Shown: in pieces, positions 48,449 to 59,449 of the stretch
Layout of the letters: every line of letters starts with the position of its first letter
How positions within the stretch are numbered: position 1 is the first letter of the stretch
Source: Argopecten irradians
Taxonomy: Eukaryota > Mollusca > Bivalvia > Pectinida > Pectinidae
Reading direction: 5' to 3'
DNA length: 64,000 nucleotides
NCBI RefSeq assembly: GCF_041381155.1
Contig: NC_091142.1
Location: 10,039,340-10,103,339, forward strand
The notes under the pieces: model-generated
What the model saw: only the letters and a program-made list of their open reading frames with translations
The model's database searches: none
What the model was told of the DNA's origin: nothing
Translations under genes and position numbers: made by a program

Positions 48449-49789
48449 GTGGTATGTGTAGTGGGTAACGTAGTGGTATGTGTAGTGTATAACGTATATG
48501 TTTATGTAGTTGTTTATGTAGTGGGTAACATAGTGGTTTACGTAGTGGGTAACGTAGTGGTTTATGTTGTGGGTAACGTAGTGGTTTACGTAGTGGGTAA
48601 CGTAGTGGTTTATGTAGAGGGTAACGCAGTGGTTTACGAAGTGGGTAACGTAGTGGTTTATGTAGTGGGTAACGTAGTGGTTTATGTTGTGGGTAACGTA
48701 GTGGTTTACGAAGTGGGTAACGTAGTGGTTTACGTAGTGGGTAACGTAGTGGGTAACGTAGTGGTTTACGTAGTGGGTAACGTAGTGGTTTACGTAGTGG
48801 GTAACGTAGTGGTTTACGTAGTGGGTAACGTAGTGGTTTACGAAGTGGGTAACGTAGTGGTTTACGTAGTGGGTAACGTAGTGGTTTACGTAGTGGTTTA
48901 CGTAGTGGGTAACGTAGTGGGTAACGTAGTGGTTTACGTAGTGGGTAACGTAGTGGTTTACGTAGTGGTTTACGTAGTGGGTAACGTAGTGGTTTACGTA
49001 GTGGTTTACGTAGTGGGTAACGTAGTGGTTTACGTAGTGGTTTACGTAGTGGGTAACGTAGTGGGTAACGTAGTGGTTTACGTAGTGGGTAACGTAGTGG
49101 TTTACGTAGTGGTTTACGTAGTGGGTAACGTAGTGGTTTACGTAGTGGTTTACGTAGTGGGTAACGTAGTGGGTAACGTAGTGTAGTGGTTTACGTAGTG
49201 GTTTACGTAGTGGGTAACGTAGTGGTTTTACGTAGTGGTTTACGTAGTGGGTAACGTAGTGGGTAACGTAGTGGTTTACGTAGTGGGTAACGTAGTGGTT
49301 TACGTAGTGGTTTACGTAGTGGGTAACGTAGTGGTTTACGTAGTGGTTTACGTAGTGGGTAACGTAGTGGTTTACGTAGTGGTTTACGTAGTGGTTTACG
49401 TAGTGGGTAACGTAGTGGGTAACGTAGTGGTTTACGTAGTGGGTAACGTAGTGGTTTACGTAGTGGTTTACGTAGTGGGTAACGTAGTGGTTTACGTAGT
49501 GGTTTACGTAGTAAGTAACGTAGTGGTTTACGTAGTGGGTAACGTAGTGGTTTACGTAGTGGTTTATGTATTGGGTAACGTAGTGGTTTACGTAGTGGTT
49601 TACGTAGTGGGTAACGTAGTGGTTTATGTATTGGGTAACGTAGTGGTTTACGTAGTGGGTAACGTAGTGGTTTACGTAGTGGGTAACGTAGTGGTTTACG
49701 TAGTGGTTTACGTAGTGGGTAACGTAGTGGTTTACGTAGTGGGTAACGTAGTGGGTAATGTAGTGGTATATATGTACGTAGATTATTGA
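48449..49789. repeat. 1.34-kb minisatellite of two interleaved 12-bp units
   Basis: The array consists of units GTAGTGGGTAAC (A) and GTAGTGGTTTAC (B) in irregular order, mostly AB and ABB blocks. Variants cluster at the left edge (TTATGTTGTG, TTACGAAGTG) and right edge (TTATGTATTGGG). A 5-bp insertion near 49183 and a 1-bp insertion near 49226 break the 12-bp phase. Because the unit is a multiple of three, both strands hold long stop-free frames (up to 466 codons on -, reading HYV(N/T) repeats). I see no reason to call these genes. Confidence 0.95.
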
Positions 49790-50385
49790 CTTGAATTTCG
49801 TGAATCTTATTATTAAATACTTAAAATACCTAACTGGTACATACAATACTTATCCATCGATCTTTTGAAAAAGTGAAATAATCAGTTTTTAACAAGTTTT
49901 TTCTTTCATTTATATTTTATGCATTTTCGTGATATACCTAAGTATTTTACTTAAACTGGAATACAATTTTAGAATTTGCTTCCAGAATTGGAGTCAAATG
50001 TGTAGATGTGCATGTTGAGAGAATCTATGTTGCTCTAGGTTAGGAACAAACGTACAGACTTAACTGTCACGTTTACCACTCTTTCAACATAGCGTGACCA
50101 CTATCCATAACCAACAGTTATAAATAAAAATTCGATAATTCAATAACGCTTTCGCTTTCGATGTAAATTGTTGGTCTGGTTAAAGGATAACGACTTTGGT
50201 AAGCTTCATGTACACCTATTTATAGCATAGCGATCCTTAGAAATGAAACTTAATACCAAAAGACCGTTAATTTTTGTGTGTCAATTTGTTTGCGATTTGG
50301 ACGAAAAACGTGGAATGTAAATTTTGGCGGTTTTTGCAATTTCGAAATTTGGCTATTGCAATATCATATAGCGTATATAGAGCTT

Positions 50386-50529
50386 ACACAACGAGTGGTT
50401 GTTAGATGTGGAATTTATTCCACAGGAGTGAGTCATTTTTTACAAGTTAAGCGAGTGTCTTTTGAACTTTTGAAAAATAACTTACGAGTGTGGAATAAAT
50501 TTCACATCCAACATCCACGAGTCGTGTGA
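50386..50529. repeat. Palindromic element, arms about 57 bp
   Basis: The left arm (CACAACGAGTGG, GATGTGGAATTTATTCCACA) is mirrored by the right (TGTGGAATAAATTTCACATC, CCACGAGTCGTGTG), with a loop of about 29 bases. The edges are not fixed by a target duplication. Confidence 0.75.
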
Positions 50530-51069
50530 CCTGTTTCTACCACAATTATATCATATCACGAGCATAAGGTATCGTGTATTTTCGAAATATGCAAATAATA
50601 AGTAGTGATATTTTCATCAGCAAAAGGCACTAATTGATATTAAAAAATCATATATCCATAATCCATTGATATCAAATTATTTTAATTTGGGAAATCTTTA
50701 AGATGAAACATTTATCATTTAATTTCTTATTGAGTGTAAGTTTTCAAAGTTGTTTCAACACCACCTAATGTATTAGAAACATAATTGATTCATTTAAAAT
50801 TTTGTGCCGTTCAAATTTTCGCCACTCTAACGATGTCAACCGCGAAAATCTCACTTAAGCGAAAATAACCGGCTATAAGGTGACGTTCACTTCTGTATGG
50901 AACAGAAAATATTGTAACAATTAGAATGCCGCAGTAACACTAGCTGTCTAATTAGACAGATAAATATTATGTTGCAAATACCCCTGAACGTACAATAGTA
51001 AAAATATAACGATTCTTACGTTACCACATGATCAACAGAATAGAAATTAAAAATTGTGTAGGGGCACAT

Positions 51070-51843
51070 CTGAAACCTTGTCCACGTTTTAGATAAACAC
51101 GTGTCGAGAAGTTCACGTGTCAAAATTGCATGTACTAGTCCTTTGAAGTGAACTGTATATGGTACTTATGCTTATACGATACCTCTGTTTTATTATACCA
51201 CAAAGCAAAAAGGTGTTAATGACTCCATTAAACATATTGATTCGAACAATTGATCTATGGAATATCTACATAATCTTTTCAGGTTGAAAAGTCGGCTTAA
51301 TGTAAATATTTACTATATCAAACACTTTTCTTTTGGTTATCTATTAACTTCAAATAAAACTTACACCTAAAAGCCTTGACTCTGGCATTAGGTATAACAA
51401 GGCTCATCATGTAATGGTATTAAGGAGTATAACGCCTTTCATTCGTCTGGAACGACTGTTCAAAGATTAATACCATTATTGTAATCTTGTGTTAACACTA
51501 ATATATAGTAATCAAAGCGTCCAAATTTGAAGATATTAGATAAAATATATTAGATAACCTAAAGGAAAGTATGTGATATAGCAAATATTTACATGACGCC
51601 GACTTTTCAACCAGAAGGGATTATGTAGAAACTGCGTACATCAATTGTTCGAGTCAATATGTTAAATAGAGTAATTATCGCCTTTTTGCTTTGTGGGATT
51701 TAAAAAACAATGTATTGTTTAAGCTTGTTTAAGCATTAACCCCATATACAGATAGCCTCAATGGTCCAATATGGCCATGTTTGCAATTTTGACACGTGAA
51801 CTGTTCGGCACGTGTTCACCTAAAACGTGAACAAGGTTTCAAA
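51070..51843. mobile_element. Large foldback element, about 775 bp, near-full-length palindrome
   Basis: GAAACCTTGTCCACGTTTTA with TTCACGTGTCAAAATTGCAT at the left is mirrored by GCAATTTTGACACGTGAACT and CGTGAACAAGGTTTC at the right. Inner blocks also mirror: AAAGCAAAAAGG, CGAACAATTGAT, GGTTGAAAAGTCGGC, ATGTAAATATTT, TAATGGTATTAA. The arms look about 80% identical, older than the ALKBH2 intron foldback. No clear target duplication. Confidence 0.85.
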
Positions 51844-51916
51844 GGAGGGCATTCTGGTGGCCATGACCGATGGACATTACTTTATGTTTGAAGATACTTT
51901 GGATTTCGGACACCAT

Positions 51917-52371
51917 AATATGATATATGGTTAAGGTCAAGTCGGAGTCCATTGTAAGTAATGGGGGTTAAACAGAAGGGTTAATTTTCTGTTTGGTCAG
52001 GTGTTGCTGGAACCAAATGATATTTTTGAATTATTTTCATCCTCAATCCTATCCCATCCATATGATTAAGTTTATAATATGCAAATATTTTGCTCAATGC
52101 AATACAATACGATACATGGCCTTTTTTCTGGTATGACCTTAGATAAAGTGCATTGTGACAGCGTTACAGATAAACTTTATTCTTGCATACTTATTTTTTT
52201 TTAAATCAGGTCACTGACATGTATTTTCCAATTTGTTTTATTTTACACATATCAGTGCATAATAATTCATCAAAAACATTTTGGTTCTAGCAAAACTGGA
52301 CAAAACTGAAAATGTTTAACCCCAATTACTTACAAGGGACTCCGACCTGACCTTGACCATATGTCATATCA
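51917..52371. mobile_element. Inverted-repeat element, about 455 bp
   Basis: GGTTAAGGTCAAGTCGGAGT and TGTAAGTAATGGGGGTTAAA at the left are mirrored by TTTAACCCCAATTACTTACA and GACTCCGACCTGACCTTGAC at the right. Similarity continues inward (TTGCTGGAACCAAATGAT versus TTTTGGTTCTAGCAAAAC). It starts about 75 bases after the preceding foldback. Confidence 0.85.
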
Positions 52372-52379
52372 TGTCATAT

Positions 52380-54440
52380 TTCATTTCGACCAATTTTATT
52401 GAATCAATCAAAAGGATTGGGCAACAGGCTATGCCTATGAAAGCCCTTTCCTAGCCAGAAACTATAATCAAATTGTAGTAGTGATATTATGTATTAAACT
52501 GGTTAAAAACACCTTAATTAAACAAATTTGGAATGTAACAGAAGAATATTATAATTACTATTAATATTAATATGCCAAGTATTATACTCTTATGGATATA
52601 TAAGCTTGGGAATAAATTTCAAATTGGTATTTTTATATATAATATAATTGTACAAGTGAGATAATTCATTAATAGACTGGATAATATTATTGCAGTAGGA
52701 TAGTAATTAGTTATGTAATATAACAGACTAGTAAGCCACTGAAACCTTTTTTGAAGTTTTCTCAGTTTTAATGGGTACATAATCCAGTGATTCTGCCAGT
52801 GTCTGGGACTGCAAACGTTCATAGCCAATTATTGGCAAAAGCCCCTAACACAGGCAAATCCTAGATTCGCACCCTAAAAAACCTGGAAAAAGAGAGTAAA
52901 GATTAGTATCATCATGATCGTGATTTAACATAAAAGATTCATACATTAAGAGGATTGTTGTTTTTTTATACAAGTTCTGATCTGATCGCCATCACTACCC
53001 ACCACATCATGATGTCGTAACCCCCAGGTATCTGTAAACAATTTTACAATCGACCTTTCCATTTTGAAATTCTAAATTGACATAAAGATGTTAAATGACA
53101 AATATGATTGCACATCAGACATATCTTATATTAATTCTCTCCTTTTGACTCTAAGCATTACTAAGAAATATCAGAGGAACGAAACACAAAGATTAATATG
53201 TTTGTGTCTACGATTCTATCATTCCAGTCATCTGTATTCCATGTTGTTCTATCTAAAGACTCTTCACCAATAACCATCGATTTAGTCTATTTAAGGACAT
53301 TACCAACATATATCAATTAATTTGTCAATATCACCAGCATGCACTGTCAATTTGAAAAGCCATTGTAATATTTAGGAAAATGATTTTGCTTTCAGTTTTT
53401 GAATTCTGAATGCCGATGATCAAATTACCACATGACCTTACATACGTGCGTAATTGTTTGCATTGTTAATTGCATAAGCTAATTATATCAGTGATCATTA
53501 GGCCTCTTAACTCGTTAAGGATCTATAGAAAGTTTCCTATATCCCCACACAACATTATCGATTTCCAATAACGCTGTCGCAATGCACTTTATCCTAGGTC
53601 ATTTTGGCTTTATGTCTTATTTAAAACTTTCGCCAATGCTAGTTATCCCTATTTTGCTTTATTGTACAATATTCAGATACACTACCCAATGAACATATAT
53701 TAAGATATAGCGTTTATTCAGTTTATGGATGGCATTCCTTCACTAAAGTATGATCAAATCGTCTTGGTAGTGGCCTCTTGTATATTGAGTGGGTCAATAT
53801 TAGATTAAACCCGTTGGCCTTATTTGCTGATTCACCCACTGGGAGTGAGAGAGAGTGACTGAACTAACATCGTAACATTATAGGGCATAGTCATGGCTAA
53901 ATATCACGTGAAGTCAAACACCATGATGAAGTTTGTTTCATCAGTCATAAACGATTTTATTAATATAATATGAAGCAGTCTTTACCTTTTATATGCATAG
54001 ACACCATTTCAATGTCACAGTAATAAAATTTTATCGTGAAGACACAGGTGGTTTGTAGACGTTCTTAGTATGTAAACATTTTAATGCAATATGATAAAAA
54101 TCAAATCAGATATATTTTCATATCCAATCTTCTTTAATAAAGGTTTTGCTATAATATCGAATATTGTTTAAAACGGAGTCTCCTTTACTCTGAAGGTTTT
54201 TATTCTGTCTCAGGACAGAGTTGCGAACAATGCAAGAGAAATTGAATAAAAGATTAGAAAGCTTGAAACCTAGACTTTGTCACTAAACCGACTGTTATTG
54301 TGAGATGTATGTGACATATATGTACAGAATTTTTGTATGATTGGACAAGGAAGGGGTAATTTAACATTTTTAAAAAAGGTAGGCAAAAGTAAAATTGTAT
54401 CCATTGAAGACAATTGAAGAAAACCACCATAAGGAGAGAA
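52380..54440. other. Gene desert
   Basis: I see no feature here that I can support. Confidence 0.55.
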
Positions 54441-54443
54441 AAG

Positions 54444-54447
<4 letters not shown>

Positions 54448-54476
<29 letters not shown>

Positions 54477-54483
54477 AAAAAAA
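54448..54483. repeat. Poly-A tract
   Basis: Around 27 uninterrupted A bases followed by T and more A. No retrocopy or LINE 3' end was recognised next to it. Confidence 0.9.
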
Positions 54484-54880
54484 CTAATAGTCACCTTTTA
54501 TCTTTTACAACCATGCTATAACGTAGTCAAATAAAATATCCCTCCTAAATAATTTGCATTTACATGAAAAAAGATATGTTTTAATCTTGCATCGGTCGCA
54601 ATTTCAACATTATCATTTCAATGGAATCTCGCGTTTCTATGAATAGTAATTCAGCTATAGGTTAATCCGTACAATTAACCAGATTAAGGACTGGGTTTAG
54701 ATTAGAGATTAAACACACCTGTACATAATTAGTACAAGTATTTGTAAAGCATTTGAATGGTATTTTATATAAGCATATTAGCGATTTCTGGCCTTAATTG
54801 CAATCAAATCAAATAAATGACAGATTAAATAAGTAAGTGAGATTGATATGTAGAAATAATATTGTTTTGTCAGATGTTAA

Positions 54881-55337
54881 AGAGACAGTAAAATCAAAGA
54901 GAGCTTTGAAATTTCGATTTACATAGGACATAGACCGTGGTCAGTTTTTGCTATGCAAAATAGTTCGCTCTCTGCCATTACATACTGGTGCCCAAGATAA
55001 CTATGTGTTGCATATGCTTTCCTTTAAGTAATCCACTTCAGGTATTCTGGCTCTGCCTATTACAGAATTACCTCCCTTGTGGGTAAGTATATCATTGTGA
55101 CGTCATTGTTTTGACGTCACAACCATTACCTACCTGCAAGGACAGATAACTGTAATCTATAAATATGCATTTGTATTAGTAAGTAATTTGCAATTTTAGC
55201 AATATTATAGTTAAAAATAATGTGGATTTGTTTTACAATATATTTTGCTTTATTTTTCGTATTTTTGTAGACAATAGTTTTGTATCATCATTTGCCTGGT
55301 GGTTATATGTTAAAGTTTGCTCCAGTGAATTGTCCCT
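54881..55337. mobile_element. Probable second, diverged family C element (nested host)
   Basis: The right end CAGTGAATTGTCCCT is followed by TTAA (55338-55341). A candidate left end AGAGACAGTAAAATC follows TTAA at 54877-54880 but matches only about 9 of 15 bases. The CRE-containing palindrome at 55054-55169 lies inside it. Confidence 0.5.
55054..55169. mobile_element. CRE-bearing palindromic MITE, copy 4 (compact)
   Basis: The smallest copy, with perfect TGACGTCA at 55098-55105 and 55112-55119 only six bases apart. CTTGTGGGTAAGTATATC and AACCATTACCTACCTGCAAG form the arms; the end is AGATAACTGTA. Confidence 0.8.
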
Positions 55338-55894
55338 TTAAAATAATAAAACGCGTTTCTGTTTTACTCTTTCATTAATTAATTATAATTAACTAGATTA
55401 AAAAGATGAAGCGGGTATAAACGTTAAACAAAGATGAGTTGTGTAAGAACTCCTGAAAAAAGCAAAGTAATGATATCGACATGGGTTCAACAAGAGGGGG
55501 CGTTATCTCCTTCATCTTTGATACTTGTTAACAAAATATATTTGTCAAAATATCCAACGTAAACATGTAGTGGTAGTGATATAACAAGTCACATCAGTAA
55601 AAACTGATGTCATACTGCTAGTAGGAAAATATTTTTTTGATATCGAGCGTGAAACTTGTCCATGGTATTCATTACATTACAAAAAGTCTTGGCCACCATT
55701 TGACATCGCCGTTGAACACGTTAAAAATTCGACAATATTCTGTCCACACTGTGAGAATTACTTATTTAGTATATTTACCAATTCAAGTAATTCTATAGAC
55801 ATATGTTTATAAGGATCCAGTGGTATCTTGAAAACAACAATTTTTTTAATATAACTTTCTTGACCCATATCGTATATTATATACACTGTTACTG

Positions 55895-55966
55895 AAGGAA
55901 AATACTAATTATTCGTCTCTTGTTTTTATAGATAATTATCACTGTTTTTCGCCAGTGTAGCATCTT
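55895..55966 (+). mobile_element. TTAA MITE family A, degenerate right end
   Basis: It matches the last 70 bases of copies 2 and 3 (ACTGAAGGAAAATACTA, then TTTTTATAGA, then GTGTAGCATCT) and is followed by TTAA. It is more diverged than the full copies, so probably older. Confidence 0.5.
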
Positions 55967-56544
55967 TAATGATTTAACAAAAGATAAATATAGTCAATAT
56001 GTCTGTGTGCATCCCGGATATACATTATCTATGTACTTTTCTGTAAGTGCATGCCTGCTGGTTTTTTTTCGCTTTTTATTGATTCTTTTATTAGAGCATT
56101 TTTACATACGTAACCATGTTCTTGTTGAAATTATTTATTTTTTTATTTATTTTTAAGATATTTTCACGATTTTAGGAGGAGAAAGTAAATGAAAATGTTT
56201 AATGATCTAGTATATCAGGTAAAGTACAATGTATAAACATTCGAATGTACAATGCTAAGTAATTTTAGTCTATTTAGAGTTAAAGCTTCTGGGTAACAGA
56301 CTCTGTAAGAATCACTGTAGTTACTTGTAAATAACACCTTCAAGCCAAATCTAAATAAGAAAGTACAAAGGTCGTATGAACTATAATGACACTCAAGTCA
56401 ACACAAAAATGTGCATAAGTACACTCGCTGTGTGTCTTTATGAACTTTAATGATATCCAGGTCGTTACAACGCTTTACATAGACAAAAAAACCTTAAATA
56501 GACTGACAAAAGTATGAAATGTCAATTGTTACGGCAAGGCTTTT

Positions 56545-57270
56545 AAAACGGAATGAACCATTTCGGTAATGGCTGCATTAGGGATACTTACAATAAGCGG
56601 TATGCGTATACCCATATGGATACGGAGACGAATTTGACTGGATTCGATAATTATATGTAATTTTTACCATCAATTCTAGAAAGTCCTTTACTTCCTACAT
56701 CTTTTCGATTTTTGACACTATGTTACAAATATATAAAGATGTCCGTATAATTGAGTGATCTTAAATCATGTTGTAAAATATTTAATATTTTCACTCACGA
56801 ATGGACTTTTATTTATGCATGTACAAATACGACGTTTTTGACCTGAGTTGATCTTGTAGTTGATTTAATTTTGAAATATAGAAAGTAAAGGATTTTATAG
56901 AATTGATGGTAAAAATTACATCTGATGATCGGCCCCAGTCAAATGCGTCTCTATATCCGTATGTGTGTACGTATACAGCTTTATTGTTAGATATACGTTT
57001 TCTTTCCTTAACCTTTCCTTGAAGGGTGGGTGTAGCTGTATATATACGTTATCTTTAAAATGATACTCAGGCCATTGAAAAAGTGTATGAAATGCTAATT
57101 TTATAGAAAGTCTTTTAACGCATGACACCGTTGGGTAATGGTTGCGTATGCAATGTCTTATATATACAGTCGATGGGTTTTATATATGATATGGAAGTTT
57201 ATGAAAAGTTCATTGTTAAAGTATGTATTGTAAAAGTGAGACGGAATGGACCGTTTGGGTATTTGTTGCT
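56545..57270. repeat. Threefold direct repeat around and beyond the inverted repeat
   Basis: GGAATGAACCATTTCGGTAA (56551), GACACCGTTGGGTAATGGTT (57123) and GGAATGGACCGTTTGGGTAT (57243) head similar segments. Each is preceded by an AAAAGT-TATGAAA-like block. Together with the inverted repeat this makes a mosaic of about 730 bp, not a simple transposon. Confidence 0.6.
56598..56976. repeat. Long inverted repeat, arms about 100 bp
   Basis: The left arm (GGTATGCGTATACCCATATG ... CATCAATTCTAGAAAGTCCT) is mirrored by the right (AGGATTTTATAGAATTGATG ... CCGTATGTGTGTACGTATAC). The inner halves also pair (GATGTCCGTATAATTGAGTG versus CACTCACGAATGGAC). Confidence 0.8.
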
Positions 57271-58392
57271 CATACATCGTTTTCACTTTTTAGGAAGTGG
57301 AGACGGAGCACGAGCCAGTAAACCTTTTGGTAGGTGTAACAGTATTATTCTAATCTATTGACGTGTAGGTATATCATCTATGTAGGTGTTGGCTAAACTC
57401 CTCAGCCAATGAACCGTGGATTATAGCGGATAAACTATTATAGACTGTGCACAGCTGTATAAAATACCACCTGAGATTGGCGATAGCTCATACCTTCTTA
57501 TATTTAGTCAGAAGACTGACCGGGGATTCATTTGACATTTCTATGTTGACATTGTACCAGAAGCTCGCTGTGTCTGTGTAGTTGGCTCAGTGTTCTGACT
57601 ACTCTAACATTGAGAACAGTTGTGTTTGATAAATCCACCTTTATAAACGTTCCGATCACAAAGGTAAGGTTCTTCAATTCTAAAGCAATTGGGTTTACAG
57701 CGTATCATATCTTATATCCTTTGATATTTTTCATCAGTTATATGGATCTTAGAAGATAATTATGAGGACTTCGTGAAAGATGGTGATGTAAGATTAATTA
57801 ACATTGTATCAATTAGATAAGGTACATGAAATCATGTCAATAATTTGTATTAATTTTTAAAGTACATTATCAGGTCTCCTTGAAACCTTCGGTATTTTTC
57901 ATTAATTACGCAACATATAAAAAAAATTGATTAATACTTCAAAGATCTTTCGATTAAGATCAAACGATATCTTAATTTGTTTCTGATATTTCCTTTCTTC
58001 TTAAGCATCCATTCCGACATATATTGTTATGTAAGCTTTAATTAAAATTTATTAAATACCGTAACCATATATTATTAGAATTCAATGATTTTTTAAAGTA
58101 TTGAGATTCGCGGTCTCATTGCAACTCTTTGTCTTCTCTGTCATGATTGCGATCGAATACGTGATCTTTTTGATGAATAATTAACATGTAACAAGGGCGC
58201 ATATGGCTTCACCGTCCACCTTTTGCAATACCATTGGTGGATTCGATGAAGCATTGAAAACAATTATTCTGATGAAATGCACAATATTTGAGGTCAACTA
58301 TATAGCTTTAATTAATTTCTATGCGAAGTGATTTTTAACAAACATTGAAAAAAAAACCCAATTACTATAACAGTTGTACCCTGTTCATGCAT

Positions 58393-58648
58393 TACACCAT
58401 GGCAAAAACTTCAGGCATTTCAAGAAAAAAACCAACTGACCAATCACAGGTTTACGAAGGCGCCGTTTGAAAATTAAAAATGGGACTCATTATTTCAAAG
58501 TCATGCAATGTACTGTTATTAGATCACTTTAATGTACATCAAATGATCAAACTACCTATGTTATTTTTTGTCGCAAACAGAGCCTGCAGCTTTGATAAGA
58601 CATAGTTCAGTGGTAGTTATAATGACAGTGACAGTAACCCATGGAGTA
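58393..58648. mobile_element. Family D element, partial
   Basis: It carries AACTGACCAATCACAGGTTT, AGAGCCTGCAGCTTTGATAA, GACATAGTTCAGTGGTAG and the end CAGTAACCCATGGAGTA. The left end is diverged. Confidence 0.6.
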
Positions 58649-59350
58649 AATAGAATGCATTAACGATTAACGATTTTGCTCCAAACTTGGAATTGTTTTG
58701 TTTTACGAATGGTGTTGAGTGGTATCCTGGAGCAGCTGATCACCTTTTGTTGGAGAGGGGGTTAACTAATATTATTAACTATAGGGATCAACAGATTACC
58801 TACAGAGTTTACCGTGATATGACTTATAAACCTTAAGTATACACGAGAGGCCTTGGTGTTAGAGTTGAGAAAACACGATTGCAATTAATGGGCCGTTTGA
58901 ATAATCCTTCCTTTAATTAGATTAGCGTATTATGTATATACGACTGAAGGAAACAAAGGCTGCCTTTCAGGGGATTAAGTCAAGTAAATCTTCATATTTT
59001 GCCTTCTTGGAGAAAATCAATTGCTTATAAAACAACTTCTGTTATACAAACATCTATCAACTTCATCAGCCAATGACACTATGCTTACATAAAGGGTGAA
59101 ATATAAATGAGTTTCGAAAGTCACTTTGCTTTCACTATGTAATGCAATAGCAGATATACTGGTTGCTGTTAAATTCACGTTCAGTTTAATACAGATGAAT
59201 GATAGAATAAAATGCATCAAATGTATCATAATTGAGCATGATTATCTATTTATCAATCTGCTAGAATATTCAGAGCAATACTGAATATCTGAGAAATTTG
59301 TTGTTTTACGTTGCGAATGTCATTTTATGTGTTTTAACTACAGTTAGATA

Positions 59351-59449
59351 TAAACCTGTCTATAACGACCACCTAAGGGGCATGCGAAATACTAGTCTCT
59401 TTGACCAAGTAAAGTCTTAATGACCATTTTTATCGCTTAGGCAGGTTTA
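59351..59449. mobile_element. Small Tc1/mariner-like MITE (about 100 bp)
   Basis: TAAACCTGTCTATAACGACC at the left is mirrored by GACCATTTTTATCGCTTAGG, CAGGTTTA at the right. Short elements with AACCTGTCTATAACGA-type ends and TA flanks are widespread in invertebrates; placement in that group rests on memory. Confidence 0.7.

Noticed and set aside
48446..49846. 466-codon minus-strand and 245/184-codon plus-strand open frames
   Set aside because: They are translations of the 12-bp minisatellite; the unit length is a multiple of three and lacks stops in these frames. No signal peptide, splice or codon evidence supports a protein.
54270..54494. 74-codon minus-strand frame with a phenylalanine run
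   Set aside because: Produced by the poly-A tract at 54448-54483.
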